64,000 nt of DNA from Caproicibacterium lactatifermentans (GCF_013315815.1 NZ_CP046051.1:1889501-1953500); one strand, 5' to 3'. Positions 10,185 through 19,872 are shown, numbered from the stretch's first letter. Notes: generated from the letters alone by a model not told the origin. A program made the numbers and translations.

Positions 10185-10976
10185 ATGAACTGGCAACGTT
10201 CCATTCTGAAGGACAACGCAAAAATTTCCCTACACAACTGTTACTGGGTAAGCTTTGCTGTTTCGTTGGTGGCAACGCTGCTGAGCGGCGGTATTTTTTC
10301 CATATACAGCTCTTTTCAGCATCTAGTTAAAAAGCTGCACGACTTCCAAGACGGCCTTTTCTTGCGGAATGAATGGAGTGGGGCTGACTTTTCATGGCAC
10401 CACAGCTTCGGCTTCTTCCCAACGATTTCTTCCATTCTGGCCCTGCTGACACTGCTGGTCGCCATTTTTATCGGCGCAGCTATGATGGTAGGTGCCAGCC
10501 GCTACTACCTGCACAAACGCTTTGGTGACACCCACTTCTCCACTCTGTTCAGCGGCTTTCAGCAGAGCTGGGGGAACACCGTCGGCGTTCTTTTCACGAC
10601 CAATCTTTTTATTTTTTTGTGGAGCCTATTGTTTATCGTTCCGGGCATTGTAAAGCGCTATCAGTATTATTATGTAGATTTTCTGCTGGCAGACAATCCC
10701 AGCTTGACCGGAAAACGCGCACGGGAAATCAGTTGGATGCTGTCAGACGGTGAAAAAGGGCGCCTTTTCCTGTTTGACCTTTCCTTTTTCTGGTGGTATA
10801 TACTGGTGGGGTTGACCAGCCTGATAACGCTGGGCCTGAGCGTATCTTTCCTGATGCCTTATGTGGAAAGCGCCCGTGCAGAACTGTACATTTATGTACG
10901 TGACCGCGCGATTCAAATGAACCAGCTGAATCCCGCCGAGCTCTGCCTGCAGCCGGCGAACAGCCAGCCGCAGTAA
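10185..10976 (+). CDS. DUF975 family integral membrane protein
   Basis: 263-residue polytopic protein with about five to six hydrophobic segments. The start MNWQRSILKDNAK and the later GTSRYYL-type segment (here GASRYYLHKRFGD) with GNTVGVLFTTNLFIFLWSLL and IPGIVKRYQYY-like stretch (VPGIVKRYQYYYVDFLLADN) are characteristic of DUF975 proteins of Firmicutes. Start ATG 10185 has AAAGGAG upstream. Function unknown for the family. It is convergent with the flippase gene, with a hairpin between them. Confidence 0.85.
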   Translation: MNWQRSILKDNAKISLHNCYWVSFAVSLVATLLSGGIFSIYSSFQHLVKKLHDFQDGLFLRNEWSGADFSWHHSFGFFPTISSILALLTLLVAIFIGAAMMVGASRYYLHKRFGDTHFSTLFSGFQQSWGNTVGVLFTTNLFIFLWSLLFIVPGIVKRYQYYYVDFLLADNPSLTGKRAREISWMLSDGEKGRLFLFDLSFFWWYILVGLTSLITLGLSVSFLMPYVESARAELYIYVRDRAIQMNQLNPAELCLQPANSQPQ

Positions 10977-11020
10977 ACAAAAAGTATTCCTTATTCTGAC
11001 TGACATACAGCTATGAGAAA

Positions 11021-11066
11021 CTGCTCCGTATCCCGCACCTTTGAAAGCGTGCGGAACACGGAGCAG
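11021..11066. terminator. Large hairpin between convergent genes, probable bidirectional terminator
   Basis: CTGCTCCGT/ACGGAGCAG outer stem and CCGCAC/GTGCGG inner stem (11021-11066) between the DUF975 and flippase genes. Flanking T-runs are short in both directions, so termination efficiency is uncertain. Confidence 0.5.
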
Positions 11067-11086
11067 CGTTCTGTCATTTCAACGGA

Positions 11087-12427
11087 TTATTTATGTTTGA
11101 ATATTTGTTTTACAGCATTCAGCTCTTCACGGCTTGGTACCAGCAGACGAACAAACGGTGTATGGGAGTATCTGCAAAAAATAACGATACTGGAAAGCCC
11201 CTGCACCGTCAGAGAAATAGAGGTGGACAGTGCCACGCCGTTAATGCCAAGCAACGGAATAAAAATCAGGCACGCTACACAGTTGGAAGCGACACCCAGC
11301 GCAGTGGGCAGGATATTAAGCTCCGGCCGACCGTAGGCAGCTATGGAATTGCCCAGCACCTTGGAATAGGAAATAAAGATGGAGCCGACAATGAGGTATG
11401 ACAGCGGTGCCAGCGCTCCCGTATACATTGGAAACAGCCACGGCACAAAAACATTTGCCATCCACAGAATCAGCAGTGCCGCCACCGTTGTTACATAGGT
11501 AACCATCTTCGTAGATATCAATGTTAGGTGCAGTTTGTCTTTCTGCTCACTCATAGCCGCAATGCGGCTCATAATGACCTGGCTGACCGCATCCGGCAGA
11601 ATCCACACCTGCTGCATAATGGTAAATGCCGTAGAGTAGACGCCAAGGTTTTTAATGCCAAACTTTCCTTGTACAATATAGGTACCGAGGAATGTATTGA
11701 TGTAGGTCAGGACGTTGCTGACATGGGCTTTCAGGCTGTACTTAATCATGGAGTTAGCCGGTACCGGATAATCATCGTCCGGTGCAGGCTTAGGCCGCGG
11801 ACCGTTCCAGCGGCGGATACACACTAGACCAAATACAATCATTCCGCAGGAAATGGCTACGGTTCCCCAAATCCAAATGCTTGCCGATGGTCGGAATGCA
11901 ATGTAAAGGGCTAAAATCATTGCCAAAATTCGCTGCAGCAGGTTAATCATATTAAAGGACTTAAACTTATTTTCACCGCGCAGCACACCGGTACACAGGT
12001 TCAGCACCAGGGAACTCAGCGCATAGACTACAATCGCCACCAAAAACGGCGACGGTGTCTTGTTGAAAAACGAACTTTTTCGCAGTGCAATCAAAATTGC
12101 CGTGCCAATAACCGCAATCACCACGAAAATGACTGCTCCCAGTTTTACAATGGGCTTCCGGGTATTTTCAATCTTATATCGCGCGACGAAATAAATAATA
12201 GAGGCCGCTACGCTTAACCCAATGATGGTATAAAAGCCGCCGCCCCAGTTCTGCACCGCATTGTAGTAACCTTTTATGGTTGGGTCCACCCGGCGAAGCA
12301 CTACAATAGAGGAAATGAGTGCCAGCACCGCACCAAATGCATTGGTTCCAAACGTGTTGAGAGAATCCCGCACCACATCGCTGTGAATTCTTCTGTCTTT
12401 TTTCTTCATATTGTCTTCATACTCCAT
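11087..12427 (-). CDS. Polysaccharide flippase (Wzx-like, MOP superfamily)
   Basis: 446-residue protein with about 12-14 membrane segments, of the oligosaccharide flippase group: the N-terminal DVVRDSLNTFGTNAFGAVLA amphipathic start and the ENKFKSFNMINLLQR and YIVQGKFGIKNLGVYSTA regions are typical of lipid-linked oligosaccharide exporters. ATG 12427 opens the frame but lacks a ribosome site; ATG 12409 (MKKKDRRIHSD) is ten bases after GGAG and may be the true start. It would move undecaprenyl-linked repeat units across the membrane for the polymerase encoded at 13270. It is on the opposite strand from the rest of the polysaccharide genes. Confidence 0.85.
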   Translation of the reverse strand: MEYEDNMKKKDRRIHSDVVRDSLNTFGTNAFGAVLALISSIVVLRRVDPTIKGYYNAVQNWGGGFYTIIGLSVAASIIYFVARYKIENTRKPIVKLGAVIFVVIAVIGTAILIALRKSSFFNKTPSPFLVAIVVYALSSLVLNLCTGVLRGENKFKSFNMINLLQRILAMILALYIAFRPSASIWIWGTVAISCGMIVFGLVCIRRWNGPRPKPAPDDDYPVPANSMIKYSLKAHVSNVLTYINTFLGTYIVQGKFGIKNLGVYSTAFTIMQQVWILPDAVSQVIMSRIAAMSEQKDKLHLTLISTKMVTYVTTVAALLILWMANVFVPWLFPMYTGALAPLSYLIVGSIFISYSKVLGNSIAAYGRPELNILPTALGVASNCVACLIFIPLLGINGVALSTSISLTVQGLSSIVIFCRYSHTPFVRLLVPSREELNAVKQIFKHK

Positions 12428-12492
12428 ATTCGCTGTTTCATAAAGAACATGGAGAATATTATACCATTCTTTTGGTCAGATAACAATGATGT

Positions 12493-13011
12493 TTACTGAA
12501 CGAAAGCCGCCACTTTCTTTTTCATCTGCAGACGGTCCAGTGCACGTGCCGCCAGCAGATAAATAACCGCACTGGCAGCTGCCTGCACCAAGTTTGCCGG
12601 AATTTCCACCAGCGGTGAAACCATGCTGTGCATCAGGAACGCCTCTGTCAGGTAGTAGCCGCCAACACAAATGGCGCCAGCCGCAATGGTAGCAAGGGCA
12701 TTGCGCCGTGTCAGCAGCTTGGCACCGGCCGTGGAAAAGCACAGCGCCATCGCCGATTTAATCAGCAGTGTCGGCAGGGCATACACTAGGCTGCCCGTCA
12801 GTGCATCCGACATTGCCTCCCCTATTCCGGCGGCTGCCACCGCATACGGTGCGGGCAGCATACTGGCCGCCAAATAGACGAAAGCGTCACCCAGATGGAT
12901 ATAGCCGCCGGTTGCCGGCGTTGGAATATGCAGAATATAAGCCGTCACTACAAAAATGAGTGCGCCAAACAGCGCAGCCATAACACCAAGATGCAGGGAT
13001 TTGTTTTTCAC
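12493..13011 (-). CDS. ECF transporter S component (PF07155/TIGR04002-like)
   Basis: 172-residue protein with about five to six hydrophobic segments; the stretch GGYIHLGDAFVYLAA near residues 35-50 is the diagnostic motif of the DUF1393/ECF riboflavin-type S-component family. Such proteins bind a vitamin or other small molecule and dock to a shared EcfA-A'-T module encoded elsewhere. Start is GTG 13011 preceded by AAAGGAAAG. Substrate cannot be assigned. A leader hairpin (13033-13077: CCTGTT/AACAGG with inner CCCAC/GTGCGGG, minus-strand sense) precedes it but matches no riboswitch I know. Confidence 0.75.
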   Translation of the reverse strand: MKNKSLHLGVMAALFGALIFVVTAYILHIPTPATGGYIHLGDAFVYLAASMLPAPYAVAAAGIGEAMSDALTGSLVYALPTLLIKSAMALCFSTAGAKLLTRRNALATIAAGAICVGGYYLTEAFLMHSMVSPLVEIPANLVQAAASAVIYLLAARALDRLQMKKKVAAFVQ

Positions 13012-13193
13012 AGGGAACCACTTTCCTTTCTCTACAGGCCTGTTTCAGTCTCCCGCACTTTTCGTGGGAACAGGATTTTCCTTATCATAGCGGAAAACTG
13101 GAATGTTTAAAATAGACAGTCTATAAAAAAATAAGAGGTACAGTTTACATATACCGTTCTGAAAATATCTTGTGCTTCCGATTTTTAAAAAAT

Positions 13194-13222
13194 TTGTCAC
13201 TGAAAAGATTCCATGCTATAAT
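13194..13222 (+). promoter_or_regulatory. Promoter of the polysaccharide operon
   Basis: TTGTCA (13194-13199), 17-base spacer, TATAAT (13217-13222), about 48 bases before the polymerase start codon. The only convincing promoter seen for the 13.2-21.1 kb gene string. Confidence 0.8.
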
Positions 13223-13269
13223 AAGATAATTATAATATTTTGAACTTGAACAAAACAGGAGGTGGACCC

Positions 13270-14826
13270 ATGACAGCAGAACAGCTGAATGCGCGCAGCA
13301 CATGGCGCAATACGCTGCTGTTTGGCTCGGGCAGTATTCTTCTTATCCTGGCGAATCTGCTGCGGCTGTCCGGCAATTCGTACTCAACTGGTGCAGTATA
13401 TCTGCTTTTCGCCGCAAATGTCGCTCTAAATGTTGCTATTCTTTGGGACCTCTGCAGCCATATCCGGCGGGACTTCCCCATGCTGGTCTTTGTCATTTCC
13501 TTTGATATTCTGCTGCTGGGGCGTGTTTATATTGCTTTCTTGGCAAAGGACCCCGATTATCTGCTTTATAATTTGGAAGCGAATTCTTACGAAAATCTCT
13601 TTTCGGCGCTGCAGATTGTTACCTTCGCACTTCTTTTTGTCTACGCCGGGTACAAGCTGTCGGCACCGTTGTTTTTCCATCGGGAAAAAGCACTGGAAAA
13701 ACATGACCCCTCTGTATTCCACCGCAGCCAGCTTACACCACTGATTCGTCAAATCAGCATCATTATGCTGATTATCAGCTCGCTGGCATTTTTCTATGTC
13801 CTGCTGCAGAGCATTCTGGTTGTGCTGCGGTACGGGTACCTCGGTTCCTATACAAAAGACTTAGACAGAAGCGTGCCGTCGGTTATCAGCCGGCTTTCCA
13901 TGTTCTTTGTGCCGTCTTTTGCCGTATTTCTGGCCACGCTGCCGGACCGCTGCCAGCTGAGGCTGCCGCTTTTTGTTTACGGGATTTATATGCTCTCCTC
14001 CCTGATGACCGGCCGGCGCAACACTTTTGTCTGCGAAGCGCTGATGCTTTTGATTTACTTTTTCCTGCGGGACAGAATCATTCCGAAAGAACAGCGTATT
14101 TTCCAGAAAAAACACATTGTGCCGGTCCTCATTGTCATCGCATTGATGATATACTTCCTGGAGATGGTAGCAGAACGGCGCGCAGGTGGAAGCGGACACC
14201 GCAATTTGTTCACTGCCCTTTCTAATTTCCTGTATTCACAGGGAGCGACTTATCGGGTTGTTCAACAGATGGTCAACTATTGGGATTATTTTAACCACCA
14301 GACTTCCTGGCAGTTTTTGTTCTATCCCTGCACTGAATTTGTACACAACAACGGCCTGCTCAGTTCTATTTTGGGCCTTTCTTCCTTAACGAGCACTCAG
14401 AATATTCCGTATGTTATGACCAATTACAACTTTGGTCATGTGCTGACCTTTATGGCGGACCCGTCCCGGTACCTAAACGGCGGCGGCTTTGGGACCTCTT
14501 TTGTTGCAGAAGCCTACGTTTCTTTCGGCATGGCGGGCGTTGCCATCGTCAGCGGTTTCTTTGGTGTTGCGTTCCGTTTCTTTGCCACCATGCTCACCCG
14601 CTCCTGGCCAGTTCTTGCCCTTAGCTTAATTGCCATAAAGAACCTGGTTTATGTGCCTCGCAACTTTGCCTTATCCTGGGTTTTCAATGTATTCAGCATT
14701 ACCTACCTGCTTTACTTTATCCTCATTTATCTGGCGGCACTGCTGGTTTCCGGAATTGGCGCGCACCTGCGCCGGTCACGGGGCGGCATTGTTCCCTTCT
14801 CTGCAGGAGGTGCTGATCCCACTTGA
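13270..14826 (+). CDS. O-antigen/oligosaccharide repeat-unit polymerase-like membrane protein (Wzy-like)
   Basis: 518-residue protein with roughly 11-12 membrane segments and a large extracytoplasmic loop in the C-terminal half (about residues 300-420, containing GSGHRNLFTALSNFL), the topology of Wzy-type polymerases. Start ATG 13270 is preceded by AGGAGGTGG; an upstream in-frame TTG 13240 is rejected. It starts the polysaccharide operon and its last four bases overlap the TTG start of the next gene. Sequence identity of Wzy proteins is low, so the call rests on topology and on the neighbouring flippase, glycosyltransferases and Wzz-like genes. Confidence 0.75.
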   Translation: MTAEQLNARSTWRNTLLFGSGSILLILANLLRLSGNSYSTGAVYLLFAANVALNVAILWDLCSHIRRDFPMLVFVISFDILLLGRVYIAFLAKDPDYLLYNLEANSYENLFSALQIVTFALLFVYAGYKLSAPLFFHREKALEKHDPSVFHRSQLTPLIRQISIIMLIISSLAFFYVLLQSILVVLRYGYLGSYTKDLDRSVPSVISRLSMFFVPSFAVFLATLPDRCQLRLPLFVYGIYMLSSLMTGRRNTFVCEALMLLIYFFLRDRIIPKEQRIFQKKHIVPVLIVIALMIYFLEMVAERRAGGSGHRNLFTALSNFLYSQGATYRVVQQMVNYWDYFNHQTSWQFLFYPCTEFVHNNGLLSSILGLSSLTSTQNIPYVMTNYNFGHVLTFMADPSRYLNGGGFGTSFVAEAYVSFGMAGVAIVSGFFGVAFRFFATMLTRSWPVLALSLIAIKNLVYVPRNFALSWVFNVFSITYLLYFILIYLAALLVSGIGAHLRRSRGGIVPFSAGGADPT

Positions 14827-16052
14827 AGCTATTAATTCTGCTGACGACTTCTTTTCCGTTGGGCAGCGGAGAGGATTTTATCCCCGCCGAGCTGGCGCGG
14901 GCTTTCGGTTTTGACCGTATTCTGGTCTGCCCGTGCAGCCCGCAGAAAGGTGCGGTACAGACAAAGTCTCTGCCGGAAGGCTGCGAGCTGGTGCAGCTGC
15001 CGCGCCGCAGCCTTGGCCGATCCGCTTATATGCGTCTGCTGCTGCGTTCCGATGTGCGGGCTGAAATTTCCCTGCTGGCAAAGGAAGGGCAGTTAAACGG
15101 AGAGCGCACGCATGAGTTATTGTTTTTCGCGAAAAACGCGGTAGAAATTGCCGCGGCACTGACAGAAACAATTTCCGTTCGGCCGGGTGACGAAGTGGTG
15201 CTGTACAGCTACTGGCTGTACGACGCGGCGGCGGCCGGCGTGCGTTTTGCCGACTCACTGCGGAAACAGGGCGTCACGGTTCGTCAAATTTCCCGTGCTC
15301 ATGGGTTTGATATTCACCCGGAACGGCGAAAAAGCGGCTACCTGCCCATGCGCCGCTATCTGTTCCATCATCTTGACCGCATCTGTCCCTGTTCAGAGGA
15401 CGGCGCGGTGGTCCTGCGGCAACAGGCAGGCCCGGACGCCGGAAAAATCGCCTGTGCCTACCTCGGCACAAACGACAACGGCATTGGGCAGCACAGTCGG
15501 GAGCCTTTTCGCCTGCTGTCCTGTTCCTATCTGGTTCCAGTTAAGCGGATTCATCTTTTGATTGCCGCGCTGCAGCAGACCGATTTTCCTGTTGTCTGGA
15601 CGCACATCGGCTCTGGTCCGCTGGAAAACGAACTGCAGGCAGAGGCTGAAAAACTGCCTCCAAATGTCACCGTTCAGTTCCTCGGGCAGAAAACGAACGC
15701 GGAAGTTCTGGCCTATTACCGGGAACATGCGGTATCTGTGTTTGTCAATGTCAGTTCCAGTGAGGGAATTCCTGTAACCATTATGGAGGCCGCTTCTTTC
15801 GGCACACCGGTGGTCGCCACCGATGTCGGCGGCACTCATGAAATTGTAAAAAACGGGGAAAACGGGTTCCTCCTGCCGGCGGACTTTACACCGCAGGCAC
15901 TGCTGGCCGCTCTGCAGAAAATGCGGAATATGGACGCGGAAGCCTATGACGGATTTTGCCGCAATGCCCGTAAAATCTGGGCGGAAAAATTCAGTGCAGA
16001 AAAAAATTACCATGCATTTTATTCGGCCTTGAATGGTGGGAATACATTATGA
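14823..16052 (+). CDS. Glycosyltransferase family 4 protein
   Basis: 409-residue GT-B enzyme. Translation appears to begin at TTG 14823, overlapping the polymerase stop (TTGA), with GGAGG twelve bases upstream. C-terminal nucleotide-sugar domain is intact: VPVKRIHLLIAAL, HIGSGPLENEL, VTVQFLGQKTNAEVLAYY and the E-x7-E motif in SSSEGIPVTIMEAASFGTPV (about residues 315-335), followed by GTHEIVKNGENGFLL. The retaining GT4 signature is therefore present, unlike in the two divergent glycosyltransferases downstream. Donor and acceptor unknown; expected to add a sugar to the lipid-linked repeat unit in the cytoplasm. Confidence 0.88.
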   Translation: MKLLILLTTSFPLGSGEDFIPAELARAFGFDRILVCPCSPQKGAVQTKSLPEGCELVQLPRRSLGRSAYMRLLLRSDVRAEISLLAKEGQLNGERTHELLFFAKNAVEIAAALTETISVRPGDEVVLYSYWLYDAAAAGVRFADSLRKQGVTVRQISRAHGFDIHPERRKSGYLPMRRYLFHHLDRICPCSEDGAVVLRQQAGPDAGKIACAYLGTNDNGIGQHSREPFRLLSCSYLVPVKRIHLLIAALQQTDFPVVWTHIGSGPLENELQAEAEKLPPNVTVQFLGQKTNAEVLAYYREHAVSVFVNVSSSEGIPVTIMEAASFGTPVVATDVGGTHEIVKNGENGFLLPADFTPQALLAALQKMRNMDAEAYDGFCRNARKIWAEKFSAEKNYHAFYSALNGGNTL

Positions 16053-17236
16053 AATTTCTATATGTAAGCAATGTCAGCAAAGCAAAACAATATGCTGGCA
16101 TCCTCAAAAAAGTCGCCGGACAGACAGAGGGCGTTGCCCAGCTGGGCTGGGAAGCGCACTATACCTGCGTAGATGGCAGCAGCGTTTTGCTTTGCAGTGC
16201 GGACGGCAGCAAGCTACAGCGGAAGGATTTCCCTTCCGGCCTGCGCTGGCACGAACAGCAGCAGTCCATTGCCCGGTGCATCAGTGAATTTGCCGCGGAC
16301 GGCTGCTATGATGCCGTATACATTAAAGGCTTTCTGGCAAATCCCTATGCGCTACAGACGGCGGCTTCTGCAAAGAATGTGAACCCTGCCTGCCGCGTTA
16401 TTTTTGAGATTGCCACTTACCCCTATTGGGGTGAGTACAAGCGCTTTCTGCATGTGGACCTGCAGAAAAAAGACCGGCGCTCAATGGCCGGTCATTTGCT
16501 GGAAATTTGGCAGCACGCCACCACTGTACCGCATATGAAACAGTATGTAGATGCACTGGCTGTTTTCGGCGCACCGATTTCCCGTTTGTGGGGAATTCCG
16601 GCCATTACCATTGACAATGGCGTAGCAGTCGGCAAAATTGCTCCAAAACAGGTCAGCAGCTCCGACGGCACCATTCGCCTGCTGGGTGTAGCGGGAACCT
16701 CCGTTGCGCACGGCTATTCCCGTGTGCTGGAAGGATTGGCACAGTATAAAAAGGAAAAAGCACCGCAGGACCCGGAAGTCTGCTTTGAAATCGTCGGTGC
16801 AAATGAGACGATTGAAGCCATGAAGGCCCGTGCGGAATCACTTTCCCTCGGCAGTTCCTCTGCCTTTCTCGGTTATAAAAACGCGAAGGAACTTTCCGTT
16901 CTTTACAACCAGTGTGACGCGGCGGTTTCCTCCCTGGGCGTTTATCAGATTGGCCTGACATGGCTGTCACCCCTGAAATCACGCGAATACTGTGCCGCCG
17001 GCATTCCCTTCCTGTATGCTTATGAGGATACCCTGCCGAAAGATGTAGCATTTGCGATGAAAATTCCAAATGACTCTTCCCCGGTAAACATTGCCGCCGT
17101 GGTCCGCTTTGTCGAGCGCTGCCGACAGAATCCAGACATCTCCCGGCAGGAAAGGCAGTACGCGGCTGACCACTTCGACTGGAAAATCATTATGGAAAAG
17201 GTGCTCCGCTTTGCGGGCGCCGCGGATAAATCTTAA
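16049..17236 (+). CDS. Divergent GT-B glycosyltransferase, copy 1 of a duplicated pair
   Basis: 395 residues; ATG 16049 overlaps the preceding stop (ATGA). The C-terminal half has GT-B features: RLLGVAGTSVAHGYSRVLEG, EIVGANETIEAMK, SAFLGYKNAKELSVLYNQCD and LKSREYCAAGIPFLYAYED, corresponding to the donor-binding region of GT4-like enzymes. The last ~60 residues (NDSSPVNIAAVVRFV through KIIMEKVLRFAGAADKS) are closely matched by the gene at 18670, showing common origin, while the N-terminal acceptor domains differ strongly. It is followed 19 bases later by its Wzz-like partner. Confidence 0.78.
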   Translation: MKFLYVSNVSKAKQYAGILKKVAGQTEGVAQLGWEAHYTCVDGSSVLLCSADGSKLQRKDFPSGLRWHEQQQSIARCISEFAADGCYDAVYIKGFLANPYALQTAASAKNVNPACRVIFEIATYPYWGEYKRFLHVDLQKKDRRSMAGHLLEIWQHATTVPHMKQYVDALAVFGAPISRLWGIPAITIDNGVAVGKIAPKQVSSSDGTIRLLGVAGTSVAHGYSRVLEGLAQYKKEKAPQDPEVCFEIVGANETIEAMKARAESLSLGSSSAFLGYKNAKELSVLYNQCDAAVSSLGVYQIGLTWLSPLKSREYCAAGIPFLYAYEDTLPKDVAFAMKIPNDSSPVNIAAVVRFVERCRQNPDISRQERQYAADHFDWKIIMEKVLRFAGAADKS

Positions 17237-17255
17237 ACAATAAGGAGGCCCCACA

Positions 17256-18512
17256 ATGGAGCTGTATGCAAGTTTTTCTGACGTCATGCATTTCTTTAAG
17301 CGAAACTGGGTCAAATTTCTTCTGGTCATCCTTCTGTTTGGTGTTGTGTGTGGATTGCTTCCCCTAAAGCTGGCCAAGTACACTTATACCACCAACAGCA
17401 CCCTGACTATCAACTGCCAGCTGCCAGGAAATGCTTCCACTGATTTTCGTGAGCAGTACACCGGCATTCTCTACAACCGTGTGCAGTCCGTTCTGGTACA
17501 GTCCAATTCCAACAGCCTTGTGGAAAAAACGACCCAGCGTCTTGGCCTGAAAAAGGGCGAAATCAGCAAGATTACCGGTGAACAGATGAGAAGTGCGCCG
17601 GCCGTAAAGCTGACCGTGCAGACCACCAACGCGGACATGGCCGCAAAAATTGCCGACACTGCCGCCGATATTCTGGGAGAAGAAGTAGTTCAGCGGTTCC
17701 CCTCGCCGAAGCTTTCCGCTTTCATCAGCGATAGGGCAGTTCTGGTCGTCAGCCACTCCAAAAAATCTGCTATGATAAAATCCGGCATTCTGGGCCTTGC
17801 CTTTGGTTTTATTGTCTTCCTCTGTTACGGACTTATCCGTGTTCTTTCCAACCACTCTATCCGCAGCGGCAAAGGTTCTGCCGAACTGGTCGGCGCCAAA
17901 TGCCTGGGTGAGATTCCACACGGTGACGGCAGAAAACAGGCGGATGCTTTCCGTGAACTGCGCACTGTGCTGCTGAACCAGACAAAAACTTCCAGGAGCC
18001 TGCTGATAGAGGACACCGGAAAGGACAGCGGTGCACCGCAGACCGCAGCTGGTCTTGCAGTTTCTTTGGCCCAAGCCGGACGCCGTGTTTTGGCTGTGGA
18101 CGCTGACCTGCGCAGCCCACAGATGGCTGACCTTTTGGGCGTAAAGCCCGCACAGAACCTGCGGGACGTTCTGATAGGCCGCAGTACCCTGGCAGAAGCC
18201 GCAGAGGCGGTTCCGGATCATGACGGTCTGTTCCTTCTGGCAGGTGCTTCTGGAAAAGACGACCCAGCTGACCTTTTGGCCCGCAGTTTTCCCGCCGTGC
18301 TGAAGGAAGCTGAAACGCAGTATGACAGTGTGATTATCTGCGCGCCGTCCCAGCCGGACTACCCGGACGCAGACAGCATTGCCGCCTTCCCGCAGGCCGT
18401 CCTTTGCACTGCAAAATATGGACAGACCTCCTTTTCCACAGCACGCAGCGCTGTCAGCGCTTCCGCAGACGTCGGCGGCAAAGTGGCTGGTTTTGTCGTA
18501 GTAGGCGCCTGA
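17256..18512 (+). CDS. Wzz/BY-kinase-like polysaccharide co-polymerase with degenerate ATPase site, copy 1
   Basis: 418 residues: membrane segments near 19-37 and 172-192 flank a ~130-residue extracytoplasmic Wzz domain; a cytoplasmic CpsD/BY-kinase-like domain follows with AFRELRTVLLN (about 228-240). The Walker A region (about 247-268) reads TGKDSGAPQTAAGLA, so the catalytic GKS/T is absent; Walker A' VLAVDADLRSP (278-288) is kept; Walker B reads VIICAPS (about 358) with Asp replaced by Cys. There is no C-terminal tyrosine cluster. It probably controls chain length or scaffolds the polymerase, but should not autophosphorylate. Start ATG 17256 has AAGGAGG. Confidence 0.8.
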   Translation: MELYASFSDVMHFFKRNWVKFLLVILLFGVVCGLLPLKLAKYTYTTNSTLTINCQLPGNASTDFREQYTGILYNRVQSVLVQSNSNSLVEKTTQRLGLKKGEISKITGEQMRSAPAVKLTVQTTNADMAAKIADTAADILGEEVVQRFPSPKLSAFISDRAVLVVSHSKKSAMIKSGILGLAFGFIVFLCYGLIRVLSNHSIRSGKGSAELVGAKCLGEIPHGDGRKQADAFRELRTVLLNQTKTSRSLLIEDTGKDSGAPQTAAGLAVSLAQAGRRVLAVDADLRSPQMADLLGVKPAQNLRDVLIGRSTLAEAAEAVPDHDGLFLLAGASGKDDPADLLARSFPAVLKEAETQYDSVIICAPSQPDYPDADSIAAFPQAVLCTAKYGQTSFSTARSAVSASADVGGKVAGFVVVGA

Positions 18513-18669
18513 CTGCAGCCAACTTGCCTTCCCTAGTTACACAAGGAGTTTGTTCCCCTGCGGCACCACCGAAGGAACGGGCAGGAAACTCTGCAGTTAA
18601 GGTTCCAAAACAACAGGCAGTTCTTTCCCTGCAGAGAAAACGATAAAGGCTTTACGAGGAGATCAGCAA

Positions 18670-19872
18670 ATGGAACTCATGTATCTAACTTTTCAGGAAG
18701 ATGCCCTTCTCTATGTCGGCGTCACCCGTAAGATACGTTCACAGGTCCACGCCTTCCAGCAGTTGGGGTATCATGTTACCTACTCCCTTTGGAAAGGCTG
18801 TGAATACCGCTTTGTTACAGAAAACGGGACTCAAATAAAAAAGCTTACCGGCGGCAGCGGAATGATGCATCAGCTTGCGGATGCTGCAAAAGAGTATTTG
18901 TCGCAGCATTCCTTTGACGTTTTGTACATGAGGTTGGACCGCATCAGTTTTGATGTTCTGGAAATCTGCAGAATTACGCGCCGGAACGGCACTAGACGCA
19001 TTATTATCGAGCTGCCAAATTACCCCTATATTGCGGACTACATCAGCAGCGTCGACCATGTGCATCCTCTGACAAAGCGTGTTTCCGCCAAAGCCCATGT
19101 CCTTGCCTTTGCCGCGGAGGACCGTCTTTCCGCCTTGGGACTGAAAGGGCTTGTGGATGCCGTTGCCCTGATTGGCAACCCAAGCGACCATTTCTTTGGT
19201 GTAAAGGCAATCAATATCAGCAATGGGATTGATGTGAATGCCATGAAGCCGGTGCCACTGAAGTCCAGCCCGGACGAAATTGTTTTGATTGGAGTGGCAG
19301 GTACTCTTTGGTGGCAGGCATATGACCGCATTCTGGAAGGGATGTATCGCTATAAAAAGGCGGAACCACACCGCAAACCGCATATTCGGTTTATCATGGT
19401 GGGCGGCGACCCCAAGGAAATGCCGGACTTCCGTGCGCAAATCAGGAAATACGGCCTGCAGGAAGATGTGGAATGCCCCGGCTTTAAAACGGGAAAAGAG
19501 TTGGAAAACCTATACGCAAGGGCTGACCTTGGGGTTTCCAAACTGGGCTGCTACCGGCGGGGCCTGCAGGCCTGCTCTTCCCTAAAGGCACGCGAATACT
19601 GCGCGCAGGGTCTGCCTTTCATCTACACCTGTGAGGATTCCCTGGAAAAGGGAAACTCCGCTTTTGCCCTGCAGGTACCAAATGACCCTTCCCCCGTAGA
19701 TATGAATATGGTCGTCAAATTTGTGCTGAACTGTCGGCAGCATCCGGAAATTACTGCCCAGGAACGTCAGTTTGCCATGGACCATTTTGATTGGAAAATG
19801 ATTATGGAAAAGGTACTCCGCTTTGCGGGTGTTGCCGATGACTCAAACCATAAGGAGGACCCACACCAATGA
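18670..19872 (+). CDS. Divergent GT-B glycosyltransferase, copy 2 of a duplicated pair
   Basis: 400 residues, ATG 18670 behind GAGGAG. The C-terminal half parallels the enzyme at 16049: LIGVAGTLWWQAYDRILEGM, VECPGFKTGKELENLYARAD, SLKAREYCAQGLPFIYTCED, NDPSPVDMNMVVKFVLNCRQ and KMIMEKVLRFAGVADDS. The N-terminal half (MELMYLTFQEDALLYVGVTR) differs, suggesting a different acceptor. A 157-base gap (18513-18669) separates it from the first module; I see only a possible CTCTGCAG/CTGCAGAG inverted repeat there. Its stop overlaps the start of the next Wzz-like gene (ATGA). Confidence 0.78.
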   Translation: MELMYLTFQEDALLYVGVTRKIRSQVHAFQQLGYHVTYSLWKGCEYRFVTENGTQIKKLTGGSGMMHQLADAAKEYLSQHSFDVLYMRLDRISFDVLEICRITRRNGTRRIIIELPNYPYIADYISSVDHVHPLTKRVSAKAHVLAFAAEDRLSALGLKGLVDAVALIGNPSDHFFGVKAINISNGIDVNAMKPVPLKSSPDEIVLIGVAGTLWWQAYDRILEGMYRYKKAEPHRKPHIRFIMVGGDPKEMPDFRAQIRKYGLQEDVECPGFKTGKELENLYARADLGVSKLGCYRRGLQACSSLKAREYCAQGLPFIYTCEDSLEKGNSAFALQVPNDPSPVDMNMVVKFVLNCRQHPEITAQERQFAMDHFDWKMIMEKVLRFAGVADDSNHKEDPHQ

